In this document: positions 1 to 7,663 of the stretch, piece by piece
Layout: the number at the start of each line of letters is the position of its first letter
How positions within the stretch are numbered: position 1 is the stretch's first letter
DNA from: DASVDK01 sp036381125 [NCBI: Thermodesulfobacteriota bacterium]
GTDB lineage: Bacteria; DASVDK01
Length of the DNA stretch: 29,398 nt
Reading direction: 5' to 3'
Assembly (NCBI GenBank): GCA_036381125.1
Contig: DASVDK010000224.1
Span: forward strand, 1-29,398
Notes under the pieces: model-generated
Database searches by the model: none
Seen by the model: only the letters and a program-made list of their open reading frames with translations
What the model was told of the DNA's origin: nothing
Translations under genes and position numbers: made by a program

Positions 1-2
1 TC

Positions 3-866
3 ACCAACATCCAGTCGGCCGACGGCGTCGTGTGCGCGGTCGGCACGGCGATGGCGTACCCGGAGGTGCGCAAGATCGCCCACATCCACCCGGACTACTC
101 GTACGGGCGCAACGCCTTCGACCACTTCACGATCGCCATCAACAAGCTCCTGCCCGGCACGACGGTCGTGTCCGAAGGGTGGCCGAAGCTCGGGACGACC
201 GACTTCACCTCGCACATCACGAAGGCCATGTCGGCCAAGCCGGACCTCCTCGTCACGTCGGTCTGGGGAGGCGACTACGTCGCCATGTACAAGCAGGCCC
301 TGGGCTACGGCCTCTTCAAGAGGATGAAGTTCACGAGCACGATCGCGATGGCGGTCGCGCCGCACGCGATCGGCAAGGACCACCCCGAGGGGGTCATCGG
401 CGGCGTCCACGCGAACTACCACTTCACCTATCCCGCCGGCAACAGGTGGCCGCTGAACACCCAGTTCGTGAAGGCGTACCACGCCAGGTGGAAGGAGTAC
501 CCGAACTTCCAGGCGGAAGGCGCCTACACCGGCATGCACATGCTCCGGATGGCCATCGAGCGGGCCAACCGGCTCACCGGCGGGTGGCCCGACGACGACG
601 CGATCATCAGCCAGCTCGAGAACCTCTCCACGGCCGGGCCGGCCGGGTACATCTACTTCCGGCCGGACAACCACCAGGCCTACAAGGACGCCATCACCGG
701 CTTCGTGAAGAACGTGCCCGAGTACCCCTTCCCGATCCTCGACCCGGACCGGATGATCACCGTGCCGATCCGGAACATCACGGCGCCGCCGGGGTGGCCC
801 AAGGGGGAGCCGACCTCGACGTACACCTGGATCGACCAGACCTGGCCGAAGGCCTCGTCGACCTAG
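3..866 (+). CDS. HAAT-type ABC transporter solute-binding protein, 3' part only
   Basis: The gene is open from the left edge (frame starting at base 3) to the TAG at 864-866, giving 287 C-terminal residues. The start and signal peptide lie outside the window. The protein resembles the periplasmic Leu/Ile/Val-binding (Peripla_BP_6) family: early residues read as a sheet-helix lobe ending in a HPDYSYGRNAFDHF segment, followed by the ABC-binding pattern TTDFTSHITK and LLVTSVWGGDY. A conserved late stretch, FQAEGAYTGMHML, is typical of the second lobe. Directly downstream are a secreted protein and LivHMGF, so it should deliver the ligand to that permease. The ligand is not deducible: this family binds amino acids, amides, urea and aromatic or aliphatic acids. 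The gtg at 30 is an internal codon, not the start. Confidence 0.9.
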   Translation, partial: TNIQSADGVVCAVGTAMAYPEVRKIAHIHPDYSYGRNAFDHFTIAINKLLPGTTVVSEGWPKLGTTDFTSHITKAMSAKPDLLVTSVWGGDYVAMYKQALGYGLFKRMKFTSTIAMAVAPHAIGKDHPEGVIGGVHANYHFTYPAGNRWPLNTQFVKAYHARWKEYPNFQAEGAYTGMHMLRMAIERANRLTGGWPDDDAIISQLENLSTAGPAGYIYFRPDNHQAYKDAITGFVKNVPEYPFPILDPDRMITVPIRNITAPPGWPKGEPTSTYTWIDQTWPKASST

Positions 867-886
867 GTGTGCCGGGGAGCGCGGCC

Positions 887-2965
887 ATGGCTCGCGCGAC
901 GATCCTCCGTGCCGCGCTCCTGCTCGTCTACTCGGCGGCGGCCTTCCCGGCCGTCGCCGGGCACGAGTCGCCCTTCTATCCGTCCTTCTACCCGCAGGAG
1001 ATCCGCGTCGAGACCGTGGCCCCGGAGGCGGCCGCGGCGGCGCTCCGCAAGGGGAGCCTTCACGCCTACGTCGGGGCCGACCCCTTCGGCGGCGGCTCGC
1101 TGCCGGCCGAGGTGCGCGCGGTCGAGTCGCTCGAGGGCTTCCTCGTCGCGATCCCGGGGCCGTCGGCGCGCACGCCCGAGGCGCGCTGCGCCGCCGCCGC
1201 CCGCGCGGCGGCGGGCGTGAGCGGGCCGGGCCGCCATCCGCACCCCTACGCCGTCACGCCGTACCACGCCGACTACCTCGTCCACGCGGACCTCGCCGCG
1301 GCGGCCGCGGCGGCCGTGCGGCGCGCGCCGGCCGCGGCGCCGGCCGATGCCAGGGTCGAGGTGGTTCGGCTCGACGACCTCGTGGCGGAGGATCGCGCCG
1401 CCGCCGCGGGCTTCCCGGGGCCGCCCTGGCTCAAGGCCGGCTGGTTCCACGCCTACCGCCTCCAGGCGGACGCGCTCGCCGACCCGGCGGCACGCCGCCG
1501 CGTCGACGAGATGGCCGCCCGGCTCATGGCCGGCGAGCCGCGGGACGCCGCGGAGCGCGCCACGCTCGAGCGGTCGCTCGTCACGGCGCTCGCGGCCGGC
1601 TGCGAGCGGGCCGTCGTCGGGTACGTCACGCGCCGCGAGCCCTACGGCGCGGAGTACAGCGAGGGGATCGAGAACGTCGCCTTCGACTCGCAGAGCGGCC
1701 TCGGGTCGGCCGTGTTCCTCCGCACCGCCAAGCTCAAGGACTTCCCCTGGAACGGCTGGCTGAGGCTCGGCGTCTCGACTCCCCCCGCCGCCGCCTGGAA
1801 CCCGGTGGGGGGCTTCACCGACCCGGCCGGCCGGCTGATCTGGGCGGCGGTCGGCGACCCGGCCCTCATCCCCGACCCCTACGGCGGCGGGTGGTCGCCG
1901 AACCGCGTGGTCGTCGAGGCGTGGCAGGCGGACCCGGGACCCGTGCCGGCCGGTGCGGCCGTCGGCGAGCCGGGGACGCCGGCCGTCGCACGCGTCCGCT
2001 ATCGCGCGCTCGCGTCGCTCTTCCACGACGGCAGCCGCATGACGCAGGCCGACCTCATCGCCCCCTACCTCTACGCCGCGCGCTGGGGCGTGGCGCCGCT
2101 CGCCCGGGACCGGCTCGCGGGGCTCGACGTCGCGCGCGTCGACCGCAAGACGGTCCAGCTCGCGCCCGACATGGCGCTCGCCTACGACGTGTTCGTCGTC
2201 GACGTCTACCTGCGCCGCCTCGCGGGCGGGCGCGACGAGAGCGCCGCCGTCGCGCCCCCCTGGAGCAGCGTCCCGTGGCACGTCCTCGCCCTGATGGACG
2301 AGGCGGTGGCCCGCGGCCTCGGGACGCTCTCCGGCATCGACCTCGTGCGGGACCAGCGGGTGAAGCAGGTCCTTGCGGGGCTCGTCGATCGCTTCGCGGC
2401 CGAGGGCCACGTCCCGGAGCCGCTCCGGGGTCGCGTCACCGCCGACGAGGCGCGGGCGCGCTGGGCCGCCCTTCGCCGGTTCTTCCGGCAGCACGGACAC
2501 CTCCTCGCGGCCAACGGCCCCTACCTGCTCGATCGGTGGACCGCCGACTCGGCCGTCCTCCAGGTGTTCCGAGACCTCAGCTACCCGCTCGGCGTCGGGA
2601 CGTTCGATCGCTTCGCCCTGCCGCGCCGCGCCTTCGTGTCCGGCGTCGAGGCGAAGGGGGACCGGCTCGAGGTGTCGGCCGAGGTCGAGCGGGTCTTCCG
2701 CTACCAGCGGACCTACGAGCTGATCCGCGAGCCGTTCGGGTCGGCCGCCTCGGCCGACCAGATCACGAAGGACACCCTCGTCGCCCGGTACGTTGCGCTC
2801 GGTGCCGAGGGCCGCGTCCTTGCCGTCGGCGAGGCCGCCGAGCCCGAGGGCAACCGCTTCGGCATCGACCTCGGCGGGCTGCCGGCACGCGCGGTCGCCG
2901 TCGCGCTGGTCCTCAACGGCAACACGATGGACCCGGACGTCCGGGTGGTGCCATGGACACGCTGA
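887..2965 (+). CDS. Predicted secreted protein of unknown function embedded in a liv operon (SBP_bac_5-like stretches)
   Basis: The gene encodes 692 aa. The ATG at 887 is chosen because it gives a Sec-type signal peptide (basic MARATILR, then a hydrophobic core, ending near AVAG, residues 1-25) and lies 20 bases after the previous stop. No lipobox is visible. Residues 25-300 are Ala-rich and unrecognised. The C-terminal half has weak resemblance to peptide-binding proteins of ABC importers (SBP_bac_5): a FHDG motif at residue 379 followed by a helix, and NGPYLLDRW near 543 followed by VLQVFRDLSYP. These matches are by eye and are inference. Its last 13 bases overlap livH, so it is probably translationally coupled to the importer. 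It may be a second periplasmic receptor or an accessory protein. Confidence in coding is high because the frame is long and the neighbouring frames fit; confidence in function is low. Confidence 0.8.
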   Translation: MARATILRAALLLVYSAAAFPAVAGHESPFYPSFYPQEIRVETVAPEAAAAALRKGSLHAYVGADPFGGGSLPAEVRAVESLEGFLVAIPGPSARTPEARCAAAARAAAGVSGPGRHPHPYAVTPYHADYLVHADLAAAAAAAVRRAPAAAPADARVEVVRLDDLVAEDRAAAAGFPGPPWLKAGWFHAYRLQADALADPAARRRVDEMAARLMAGEPRDAAERATLERSLVTALAAGCERAVVGYVTRREPYGAEYSEGIENVAFDSQSGLGSAVFLRTAKLKDFPWNGWLRLGVSTPPAAAWNPVGGFTDPAGRLIWAAVGDPALIPDPYGGGWSPNRVVVEAWQADPGPVPAGAAVGEPGTPAVARVRYRALASLFHDGSRMTQADLIAPYLYAARWGVAPLARDRLAGLDVARVDRKTVQLAPDMALAYDVFVVDVYLRRLAGGRDESAAVAPPWSSVPWHVLALMDEAVARGLGTLSGIDLVRDQRVKQVLAGLVDRFAAEGHVPEPLRGRVTADEARARWAALRRFFRQHGHLLAANGPYLLDRWTADSAVLQVFRDLSYPLGVGTFDRFALPRRAFVSGVEAKGDRLEVSAEVERVFRYQRTYELIREPFGSAASADQITKDTLVARYVALGAEGRVLAVGEAAEPEGNRFGIDLGGLPARAVAVALVLNGNTMDPDVRVVPWTR

Positions 2966-3828
2966 TCATCAACGTGCTGAACGCGCTGCTGTACGCGTCG
3001 ATCCTGTTCCTGATCGCGGGGGGCCTGTCCCTCATCTACGGCGTCATGCGGATCGTGAACCTCGCGCACGGCGGCCTGTACGCGATCGGCGCGTACGTGG
3101 CGGCCTGGTCGGTCGGCCTCCTCGCCGCCCAGGTGCCGGTGGGGGTGCTCTTCCTGGTCCTGCCGGTCGGCGCGGTCGCCGCGGGGCTGGCCGGCGCGCT
3201 GATCGAGCCGACGCTCCTGAAGCCCCTCTACCGCCGGGCCGAGGAGTACCAGCTCCTCATCACCTTCGGCCTCTTCCTGGTCCTCGAGGACGCGATCCGG
3301 TTCCTCTGGGGGGCGCAGCCGCTCTCGGCCACCACGCTCTGGGCGGCGCTGGGGAGCCTCGAGTTCCTCGGCGCGATCTACCCGGTCTACAACCTGCTCG
3401 TCATCGTCGTCGGCATCGTCACCGCCATGCTCGTCTGGGCGTTCGTCTACCGGACGCGGTTCGGCGTCGTGCTGCGGGCGACCTCCCAGGACCGGAAGAT
3501 GGCGGCGGCGCTGGGGGTGGACGTGAAGCGCGTCTACCTGCAGGCCTTCACGATCGGCTGCTTCATGGCCGGGCTCGGCGGCGCGGTGATCGTGCCGAGC
3601 CAGGCGGCGGTGCTGGGGATGGGGGTGGACGCCCTGGTGCTGTCGTTCGTGGTGGTCGTCATCGGGGGGCTCGGGAGCCTGGAAGGGGCGCTCGTGGGGG
3701 CGCTCATCGTGGCCTTCGTCCGGGAGGCGGGGATCAACTGGTTCCCCGAGATCGAGCTGGCCATCCTCTACCTCATCGCCGCCGCCGTGCTGCTCGTCCG
3801 GCCCGCCGGCCTCTTCGGCCGGGCATGA
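2953..3828 (+). CDS. livH: Branched-chain amino acid-type ABC permease LivH
   Basis: This is a 291-aa inner-membrane permease of the HAAT family. The N-terminus MDTLIINVLNALLYASILFL leads into the family-typical GLSLIYGVMRIVNLAHGGLYAIGAY. Several hydrophobic segments follow, and the C-terminal signature VVVIGGLGSLEGALVGALIV then LLVRPAGLFG is diagnostic for LivH. The cytoplasmic coupling region is near RATSQDRKMAAALGVDVKRVYLQ. The ATG at 2953 lies inside the end of the preceding gene (13-base overlap), and the stop overlaps the livM start. LivH forms the channel with LivM, driven by LivG and LivF. Length is normal. Confidence 0.95.
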   Translation: MDTLIINVLNALLYASILFLIAGGLSLIYGVMRIVNLAHGGLYAIGAYVAAWSVGLLAAQVPVGVLFLVLPVGAVAAGLAGALIEPTLLKPLYRRAEEYQLLITFGLFLVLEDAIRFLWGAQPLSATTLWAALGSLEFLGAIYPVYNLLVIVVGIVTAMLVWAFVYRTRFGVVLRATSQDRKMAAALGVDVKRVYLQAFTIGCFMAGLGGAVIVPSQAAVLGMGVDALVLSFVVVVIGGLGSLEGALVGALIVAFVREAGINWFPEIELAILYLIAAAVLLVRPAGLFGRA

Positions 3829-4772
3829 GGCCGATCGTCGTCGGCGCCGTCCTCGCGGCGCTGCTCCTCGCCCTGCCCTACGTGGCCGCGCCCTACCAGG
3901 CCATCCTCATGGCGTACGGCCTCGTCATGGCGATCGCCGCCATCGGCTTCAACCTGCTCCTCGGGTACTCGGGGCTGCTCTCCTTCGGCCACGCCGCCTT
4001 CTTCGGCGTCGGCGCCTACGCCGTGGCGATGATGTACAAGTACTGGGGGACGACGTCGATGGAGGCCGCCCTCGCCGGCGGCCTCCTCGCCTCGGCCGTC
4101 GTCGCGGCGGTGTTCGGCGTGGTCTGCGTGCGCTACACGCGGATCTTCTTCTCGATCCTCGCCCTGGCCCTCTCGCAGGTGCTCTGGAGCCTCGCCTTCA
4201 AGTTCTTCTGGGTCACCGGCGGCACCGACGGCCTGCGGGTGCCGACCCCGATCCTACTCGGCGGTCTCCTCGGGAGGCCGGAGGACAAGATCGGCTACCT
4301 GTCGCACCGGTACTACTACTACGTCCTCGCGATCTTCGTCGCGGCGACGGCGCTCATGTGGGTGATCGTCCACTCCCCGTTCGGCAAGGCGCTGCAGGCG
4401 ACGCGCGACAACGAGACGCGGGCCGAGTTCGTCGGCATCCAGGTGCGCCGCTACCGCTGGCGCGCGTTCCTGATCTCGGGGGCCTTCACGGGGCTGGCCG
4501 GGGCGCTCTGGGCGCCGCTGAACGGGCTCGTCACGCCCGACATCCTCTACTGGCCCTTCTCGGGCGAGATCGTCTTCCTGGCCGTGCTCGGCGGCTTCCG
4601 GACGTTCTGGGGGCCGATCGTCGGGGCGATCGTGTTCAACTACCTCAAGACCTACGCCATCGGGTACACGGTCTACTGGCAGTTCCTCCTCGGCGCGGTG
4701 CTGATCGCGCTGGTCCTCGCCCTGCCCGACGGCATCGTGGGGACCCTCAAGAAGCTGGGGAAGCCGCGATGA
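3825..4772 (+). CDS. livM: Branched-chain amino acid-type ABC permease LivM
   Basis: This is a 315-aa polytopic permease. The start overlaps the livH stop as ATGA at 3825. Family hallmarks are IGFNLLLGYSGLLSFGHAAFFGVGAYAV near residues 35-62, the cytoplasmic loop SPFGKALQATRDNETRAEFVGIQVRRYR, and the C-terminal LGGFRTFWGPIVGAIVF. It ends KKLGKPR. A run of tyrosines (HRYYYYV, about residues 164-170) before a membrane segment is unremarkable for the family. It pairs with LivH, and the ligand specificity is set by the binding protein upstream. Confidence 0.95.
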   Translation: MRPIVVGAVLAALLLALPYVAAPYQAILMAYGLVMAIAAIGFNLLLGYSGLLSFGHAAFFGVGAYAVAMMYKYWGTTSMEAALAGGLLASAVVAAVFGVVCVRYTRIFFSILALALSQVLWSLAFKFFWVTGGTDGLRVPTPILLGGLLGRPEDKIGYLSHRYYYYVLAIFVAATALMWVIVHSPFGKALQATRDNETRAEFVGIQVRRYRWRAFLISGAFTGLAGALWAPLNGLVTPDILYWPFSGEIVFLAVLGGFRTFWGPIVGAIVFNYLKTYAIGYTVYWQFLLGAVLIALVLALPDGIVGTLKKLGKPR

Positions 4773-5530
4773 GGCTTCTCGAGGCGACGGGCCTGACGAA
4801 GCGGTTCGGCGAGCTGATCGCGGTGCGGGGCGTCGACTTCGTCGTCGGCGAGGGGGAGGTGCTGGCCCTCATCGGCTCGAACGGCGCCGGCAAGACGAGC
4901 CTCGTCAACCTCGTGAGCGGCCTCCTGCCGCCCGATGCCGGCCGCATCGCGTTCGACGGCGTCGACGTGACGCACACGTCGGTGCACGAGCGGATCGACC
5001 TCGGCATCGCCCGCAGCTTCCAGCTCGTGAACCTCTTCGACGCCCTGACCGTCCTCGACAACGTCGAGCTGCCGATCTTCGCCCGCGAGAAGCGAACCCG
5101 CCGGCTCCTCGCCCTGGCCGACCGGGACCTCGACGTGCGCGAGGAGGCCATGCAGGTCCTCGGCCACTTCGGCCTCGAGACCAGGGCGTACGCCACGGCC
5201 GGCGGGCTCTCGCACGGCGAGCGGAAGCTCCTGGACGTGGCGGTCGCCTACGCGCTGGCCCCCCGGCTCCTCTTCCTCGACGAGCCGACCTCCGGCGTCA
5301 GCACCCGCGAGAAGGCGCCCATCATGGACCGCATCACCGCCGTCGTCCGGTCGGAGCGGATCTCGGCCGTGATCATCGAGCACGACATGGACGTCGTCTT
5401 CCGCTACGCCGATCGCATCGTGGTCATGCACGAGGGCACGGTGCTCGCCGACGGTCCCCCCGCCGAGATCCGCGAGCATCCGCAGGTCAACGCCGTCCTC
5501 CTGGGGAAGTCGGTCCATGCTCGCGGTTAG
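4769..5530 (+). CDS. livG: Branched-chain amino acid-type ABC ATPase LivG
   Basis: This is a 253-aa cytoplasmic ATPase. The ATG at 4769 overlaps the livM stop (ATGA). Walker A reads GSNGAGKTS, the Q-loop lies in ARSFQLVNLFDALTV, the ABC signature is LSHGERK, Walker B is RLLFLDEPTSG, and the switch histidine is in IIEHDMDVVF. The LivG-type insert between Walker A and the signature (AREKRTRRLLALADRD) separates it from LivF. The C-terminus VNAVLLGKS matches the LivG ending. It energises the LivHM channel together with LivF, with which it overlaps by 14 bases. Confidence 0.95.
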   Translation: MRLLEATGLTKRFGELIAVRGVDFVVGEGEVLALIGSNGAGKTSLVNLVSGLLPPDAGRIAFDGVDVTHTSVHERIDLGIARSFQLVNLFDALTVLDNVELPIFAREKRTRRLLALADRDLDVREEAMQVLGHFGLETRAYATAGGLSHGERKLLDVAVAYALAPRLLFLDEPTSGVSTREKAPIMDRITAVVRSERISAVIIEHDMDVVFRYADRIVVMHEGTVLADGPPAEIREHPQVNAVLLGKSVHARG

Positions 5531-6236
5531 GGGGATCGACACGCACCGCGGGCCGGTCCACGTGCTGCGCGGCCTCAGCCTCGAGGTGCGGCGCGGCGAG
5601 GCGGTCTGCCTCGTCGGCCGCAACGGCGCCGGCAAGACGACCGCCATCGAGAGCATCATGGGCTTCCTCCCCGTCCGCTCCGGCAGCGTCGTCCTCGGCG
5701 ATCGCGACATCACGCGGCTCGCCCCGCACGAGCGGGCTCGGCTCGGCGTCGGCTACGCGCCCGAAGGGGCCGGCGTGTTTCCCGACCTGACGGTCGCGGA
5801 GAACCTCGACATCAGCCTCTGGCTCGCGGCCGGTCACGCGGGTGCGGGGAGCGCCGCGCCGGCCGCCATGCTGGAAGACCGAATCTTCGCCGTCTTCCCC
5901 GAGGTGCGCCGCCTCCTCGACCGCCGCGGCACGCACCTGTCGGGCGGCGAGAAGAAGATGGTGGCCATCGCCCGCGCCATGGCGCTCGATCCCCGCGTCC
6001 TCCTCCTCGACGAGGCGTTCGAGGGGCTCGCGCCGGTGGTCGTCGACCGCTTCATCGACGCGGTAGCCCGGATCAAGGCCATGGGGATCTCGCTCCTCCT
6101 CGCCGAGTCCAACGTCGTGACGGCCACCAGGGTGGCCGACCGGCTCTACGCCATCGAGCGAGGGGAGATCATCTACGCGGGCGACCCGGCCGCGGTGTTC
6201 GACCAGGCCGAGGTCATGCGGACGATCCGGGGGTGA
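5517..6236 (+). CDS. livF: Branched-chain amino acid-type ABC ATPase LivF
   Basis: This is a 239-aa ATPase. The ATG at 5517 gives the LivF-type N-terminus MLAVRGIDTHRGPVHVLRGL. It carries Walker A GRNGAGKTT, the LivF-typical GYAPEGAGVFPDLTVAENL, signature LSGGEKK, Walker B RVLLLDEAFEGLAP and the late LLLAESNVV where LivG-type ATPases have a histidine; LivF proteins usually show Q or N-type residues at this site, so it is not a defect. The N-terminus overlaps livG by 14 bases, and the stop overlaps the GTG of the dioxygenase gene, so the five liv genes and the cupin form one transcription unit. Confidence 0.95.
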   Translation: MLAVRGIDTHRGPVHVLRGLSLEVRRGEAVCLVGRNGAGKTTAIESIMGFLPVRSGSVVLGDRDITRLAPHERARLGVGYAPEGAGVFPDLTVAENLDISLWLAAGHAGAGSAAPAAMLEDRIFAVFPEVRRLLDRRGTHLSGGEKKMVAIARAMALDPRVLLLDEAFEGLAPVVVDRFIDAVARIKAMGISLLLAESNVVTATRVADRLYAIERGEIIYAGDPAAVFDQAEVMRTIRG

Positions 6237-6790
6237 CGCGGATGCCGGAAGGCGCACTCGAGACCTTCGTGAAGGCGGTCGGCGCGGCCGTCCGATCGGG
6301 GCGCGGCGGGGCCGCGCTCGTGGCCGAGGTGGAGTCGAACATGCGGGCGCTCGTGCGGGAGCGGACGTGGCTCGAGGCGCGCTACCGCCGCCCCATCCCG
6401 GGACGGCCCTACGCGCAGTACCTTCTCCACCTGCCCGAGGACGGCGCCTTCTCGGTCGCGTCGTTCGTCTGGAGCCCCGGGGAAGGCTCCCCGGTGCACG
6501 ACCACGGGACGTGGGGGGTGATCGGGCAGTACGAGGGCGAGGAGGAGGAGACGAGGTACGACCGCGCGACGCTGCGCGAGGCGGGGCGGGTCGTCTTCCG
6601 CCCGGGCGACGTCTCCCACGTTCTGCCGCCCGACCGCGAGGTGCACCGCATCCGCAACCTCGGCTCGGCCCCGGCGGTGTCGGTGCACGTCTACGGCGGC
6701 GACATCGGCCGCCAGCCGCGGCACACCTTCGATCCCGCGACCGGCGCGGCCCGCCCCTTCGTGTCCGGGTACGACGCGCCCCAGGCGTAA
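6233..6790 (+). CDS. Cysteine dioxygenase/3-mercaptopropionate dioxygenase-family cupin
   Basis: This 185-aa cytosolic non-haem iron enzyme belongs to the thiol dioxygenase family, which oxidises a thiol to a sulfinic acid with O2. The metal ligands are visible: H89 and H91 in PVHDHGTW and H138 in REVHRIRN. S150, H152 and Y154 in SVHVY match the Ser-His-Tyr triad of the family. The position of the mammalian Cys-Tyr cofactor cysteine is not Cys here, as in bacterial 3-mercaptopropionate-type enzymes. The GTG at 6233 overlaps the livF stop; the in-frame ATG at 6242, preceded by GGGGG at 6228-6232, is an alternative that removes three residues. Coupling to livF suggests that the importer brings in a thiol or its precursor, which is inference. 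The exact substrate (cysteine, 3-mercaptopropionate or another thiol) is undecided. Confidence 0.85.
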   Translation: MTRMPEGALETFVKAVGAAVRSGRGGAALVAEVESNMRALVRERTWLEARYRRPIPGRPYAQYLLHLPEDGAFSVASFVWSPGEGSPVHDHGTWGVIGQYEGEEEETRYDRATLREAGRVVFRPGDVSHVLPPDREVHRIRNLGSAPAVSVHVYGGDIGRQPRHTFDPATGAARPFVSGYDAPQA

Positions 6791-6796
6791 AAAAAC

Positions 6797-6820
6797 GGGG
6801 AGGCCCCGAGGGGGCTCCCC
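6797..6820. terminator. GC-rich hairpin after the dioxygenase gene with an A-tract on its left
   Basis: GGGGAG-GCCCC, loop GAG, then GGGGCTCCCC form a stem of about 9 bp with one bulged G. Seven consecutive A (6789-6795) precede it. Read on the - strand this is a hairpin followed by seven U, the classical intrinsic terminator form. Read on the + strand there is no U tract. It could terminate in both directions, but the sequence best fits the - strand. A second, weaker stem (CCCGGGG 6827-6833 with CCCCGGG 6849-6855) follows. Confidence 0.6.
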
Positions 6821-6915
6821 GATCAGCCCGGGGTCGGCGCCTGACGAGCCCCGGGTCGTACCCAGCAACTGTATACGATCTGTCCCCGCCGGCGCAAGGC
6901 GTCGCGCCGCAGCGC

Positions 6916-6945
6916 GTGACAGCGGCCCTCGGGCTCCGCTAGAGT
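6916..6945 (+). promoter_or_regulatory. Predicted sigma70-type promoter for the marR-family gene
   Basis: GTGACA at 6916-6921 and TAGAGT at 6940-6945 are 18 bases apart and lie about 30 bases before the ATG. A GAGGAG ribosome-binding site sits at 6964-6969, six bases from the start. The call rests on sequence pattern only. Confidence 0.5.
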
Positions 6946-6975
6946 GATCGTCAGGATCGATGCGAGGAGCCGTGA

Positions 6976-7503
6976 ATGGCCACCAAGGTGAGCGATCTGA
7001 GACCTCGCGCGACGGCCCGGCCGCCCGCGGGGCACGAGTACCGGCTGTTCGACAACCTGATCTTCAAGGTGCACCGCCTCGCCAGCTCGTACTTCAAGAG
7101 CGCCTCGCGCTACTACCAACGCCATTTCGACATGGGCATCCCGGAGGTGAGGCTCCTCAACGTCGTCGGCCACTACGAGCCGCTCGGCTCCTGCGACGTC
7201 GTCGAGCACTCCTCCATGGACAAGGCGATGGTGAGCCGCGCCCTCGCCACCCTCATCCGACGCGGCCTCATCAGGCGCGCCAAGGACCCCTCGGACAGCC
7301 GGCGCATCGTCCTCACGTTGACCGAGAGCGGGCGGGCCGTCTGGAAGCGCATCCTCGTCGCCAAGCGCGCGCGCCACGCGCGTTCCATCGCCTGCCTGAG
7401 CGCCGAGGAGACCAGCCAGGTCTACGAGCTGCTCGACCGTCTGTACGACGCGGCCGAGGCCATGCGGCAGGAGGAGCTGCGCGCGGCGGACGACGCGCCG
7501 TAG
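6976..7503 (+). CDS. MarR-family winged helix-turn-helix transcriptional regulator
   Basis: This is a 175-aa DNA-binding protein. The ATG at 6976 has a strong GAGGAG six bases upstream. The central winged-helix segment reads SMDKAMVSRALATLIRRGLI (recognition helix region), followed by the MarR wing DPSDSRRIVLTLTESG. N- and C-terminal helices suitable for dimerisation flank it. The N-terminal 20 residues are Pro/Arg/Ala-rich and probably disordered. MarR proteins usually repress a neighbouring gene and release on binding a small aromatic or acidic ligand. Here both neighbours point away or converge, so the target is not obvious; candidates are its own promoter or the inverted repeat at 7524-7554. 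Confidence 0.9.
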   Translation: MATKVSDLRPRATARPPAGHEYRLFDNLIFKVHRLASSYFKSASRYYQRHFDMGIPEVRLLNVVGHYEPLGSCDVVEHSSMDKAMVSRALATLIRRGLIRRAKDPSDSRRIVLTLTESGRAVWKRILVAKRARHARSIACLSAEETSQVYELLDRLYDAAEAMRQEELRAADDAP

Positions 7504-7523
7504 GGGGCGGGCGCTTGCCCTCG

Positions 7524-7554
7524 GGTTACACGGGTGTCCCGTAACCGTGTAACC
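7524..7554. repeat. Inverted repeat GGTTACACGG-N11-CCGTGTAACC
   Basis: This is a perfect 10-bp inverted repeat with an 11-base spacer. It lies 20 bases after the marR stop and 110 bases before the 3' end of the convergent enolase-family gene. A third partial copy, GTAACC at 7541-7546, pairs with the first half of the left arm. There is no T tract on either side, so it is not a standard intrinsic terminator. It could be a regulator-binding site or an RNA hairpin between convergent genes. Confidence 0.5.
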
Positions 7555-7663
7555 TCGACGCATCACGCCGGGGCACCTCCGAGCCTTCGTGCCCGCCGGC
7601 GGAGGCGGAGATGCCCGTTGTCCGCATCGACGCGGCCGATCCCCACCGAAGCGGGCGAGGCCG

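Noticed and set aside
863-2500. Long open frame (545 codons) on the - strand
   Set aside because: It is Arg/Gly/Ala/Asp-rich antisense to the secreted protein gene, with no recognisable motif. Such frames arise from third-position GC bias.
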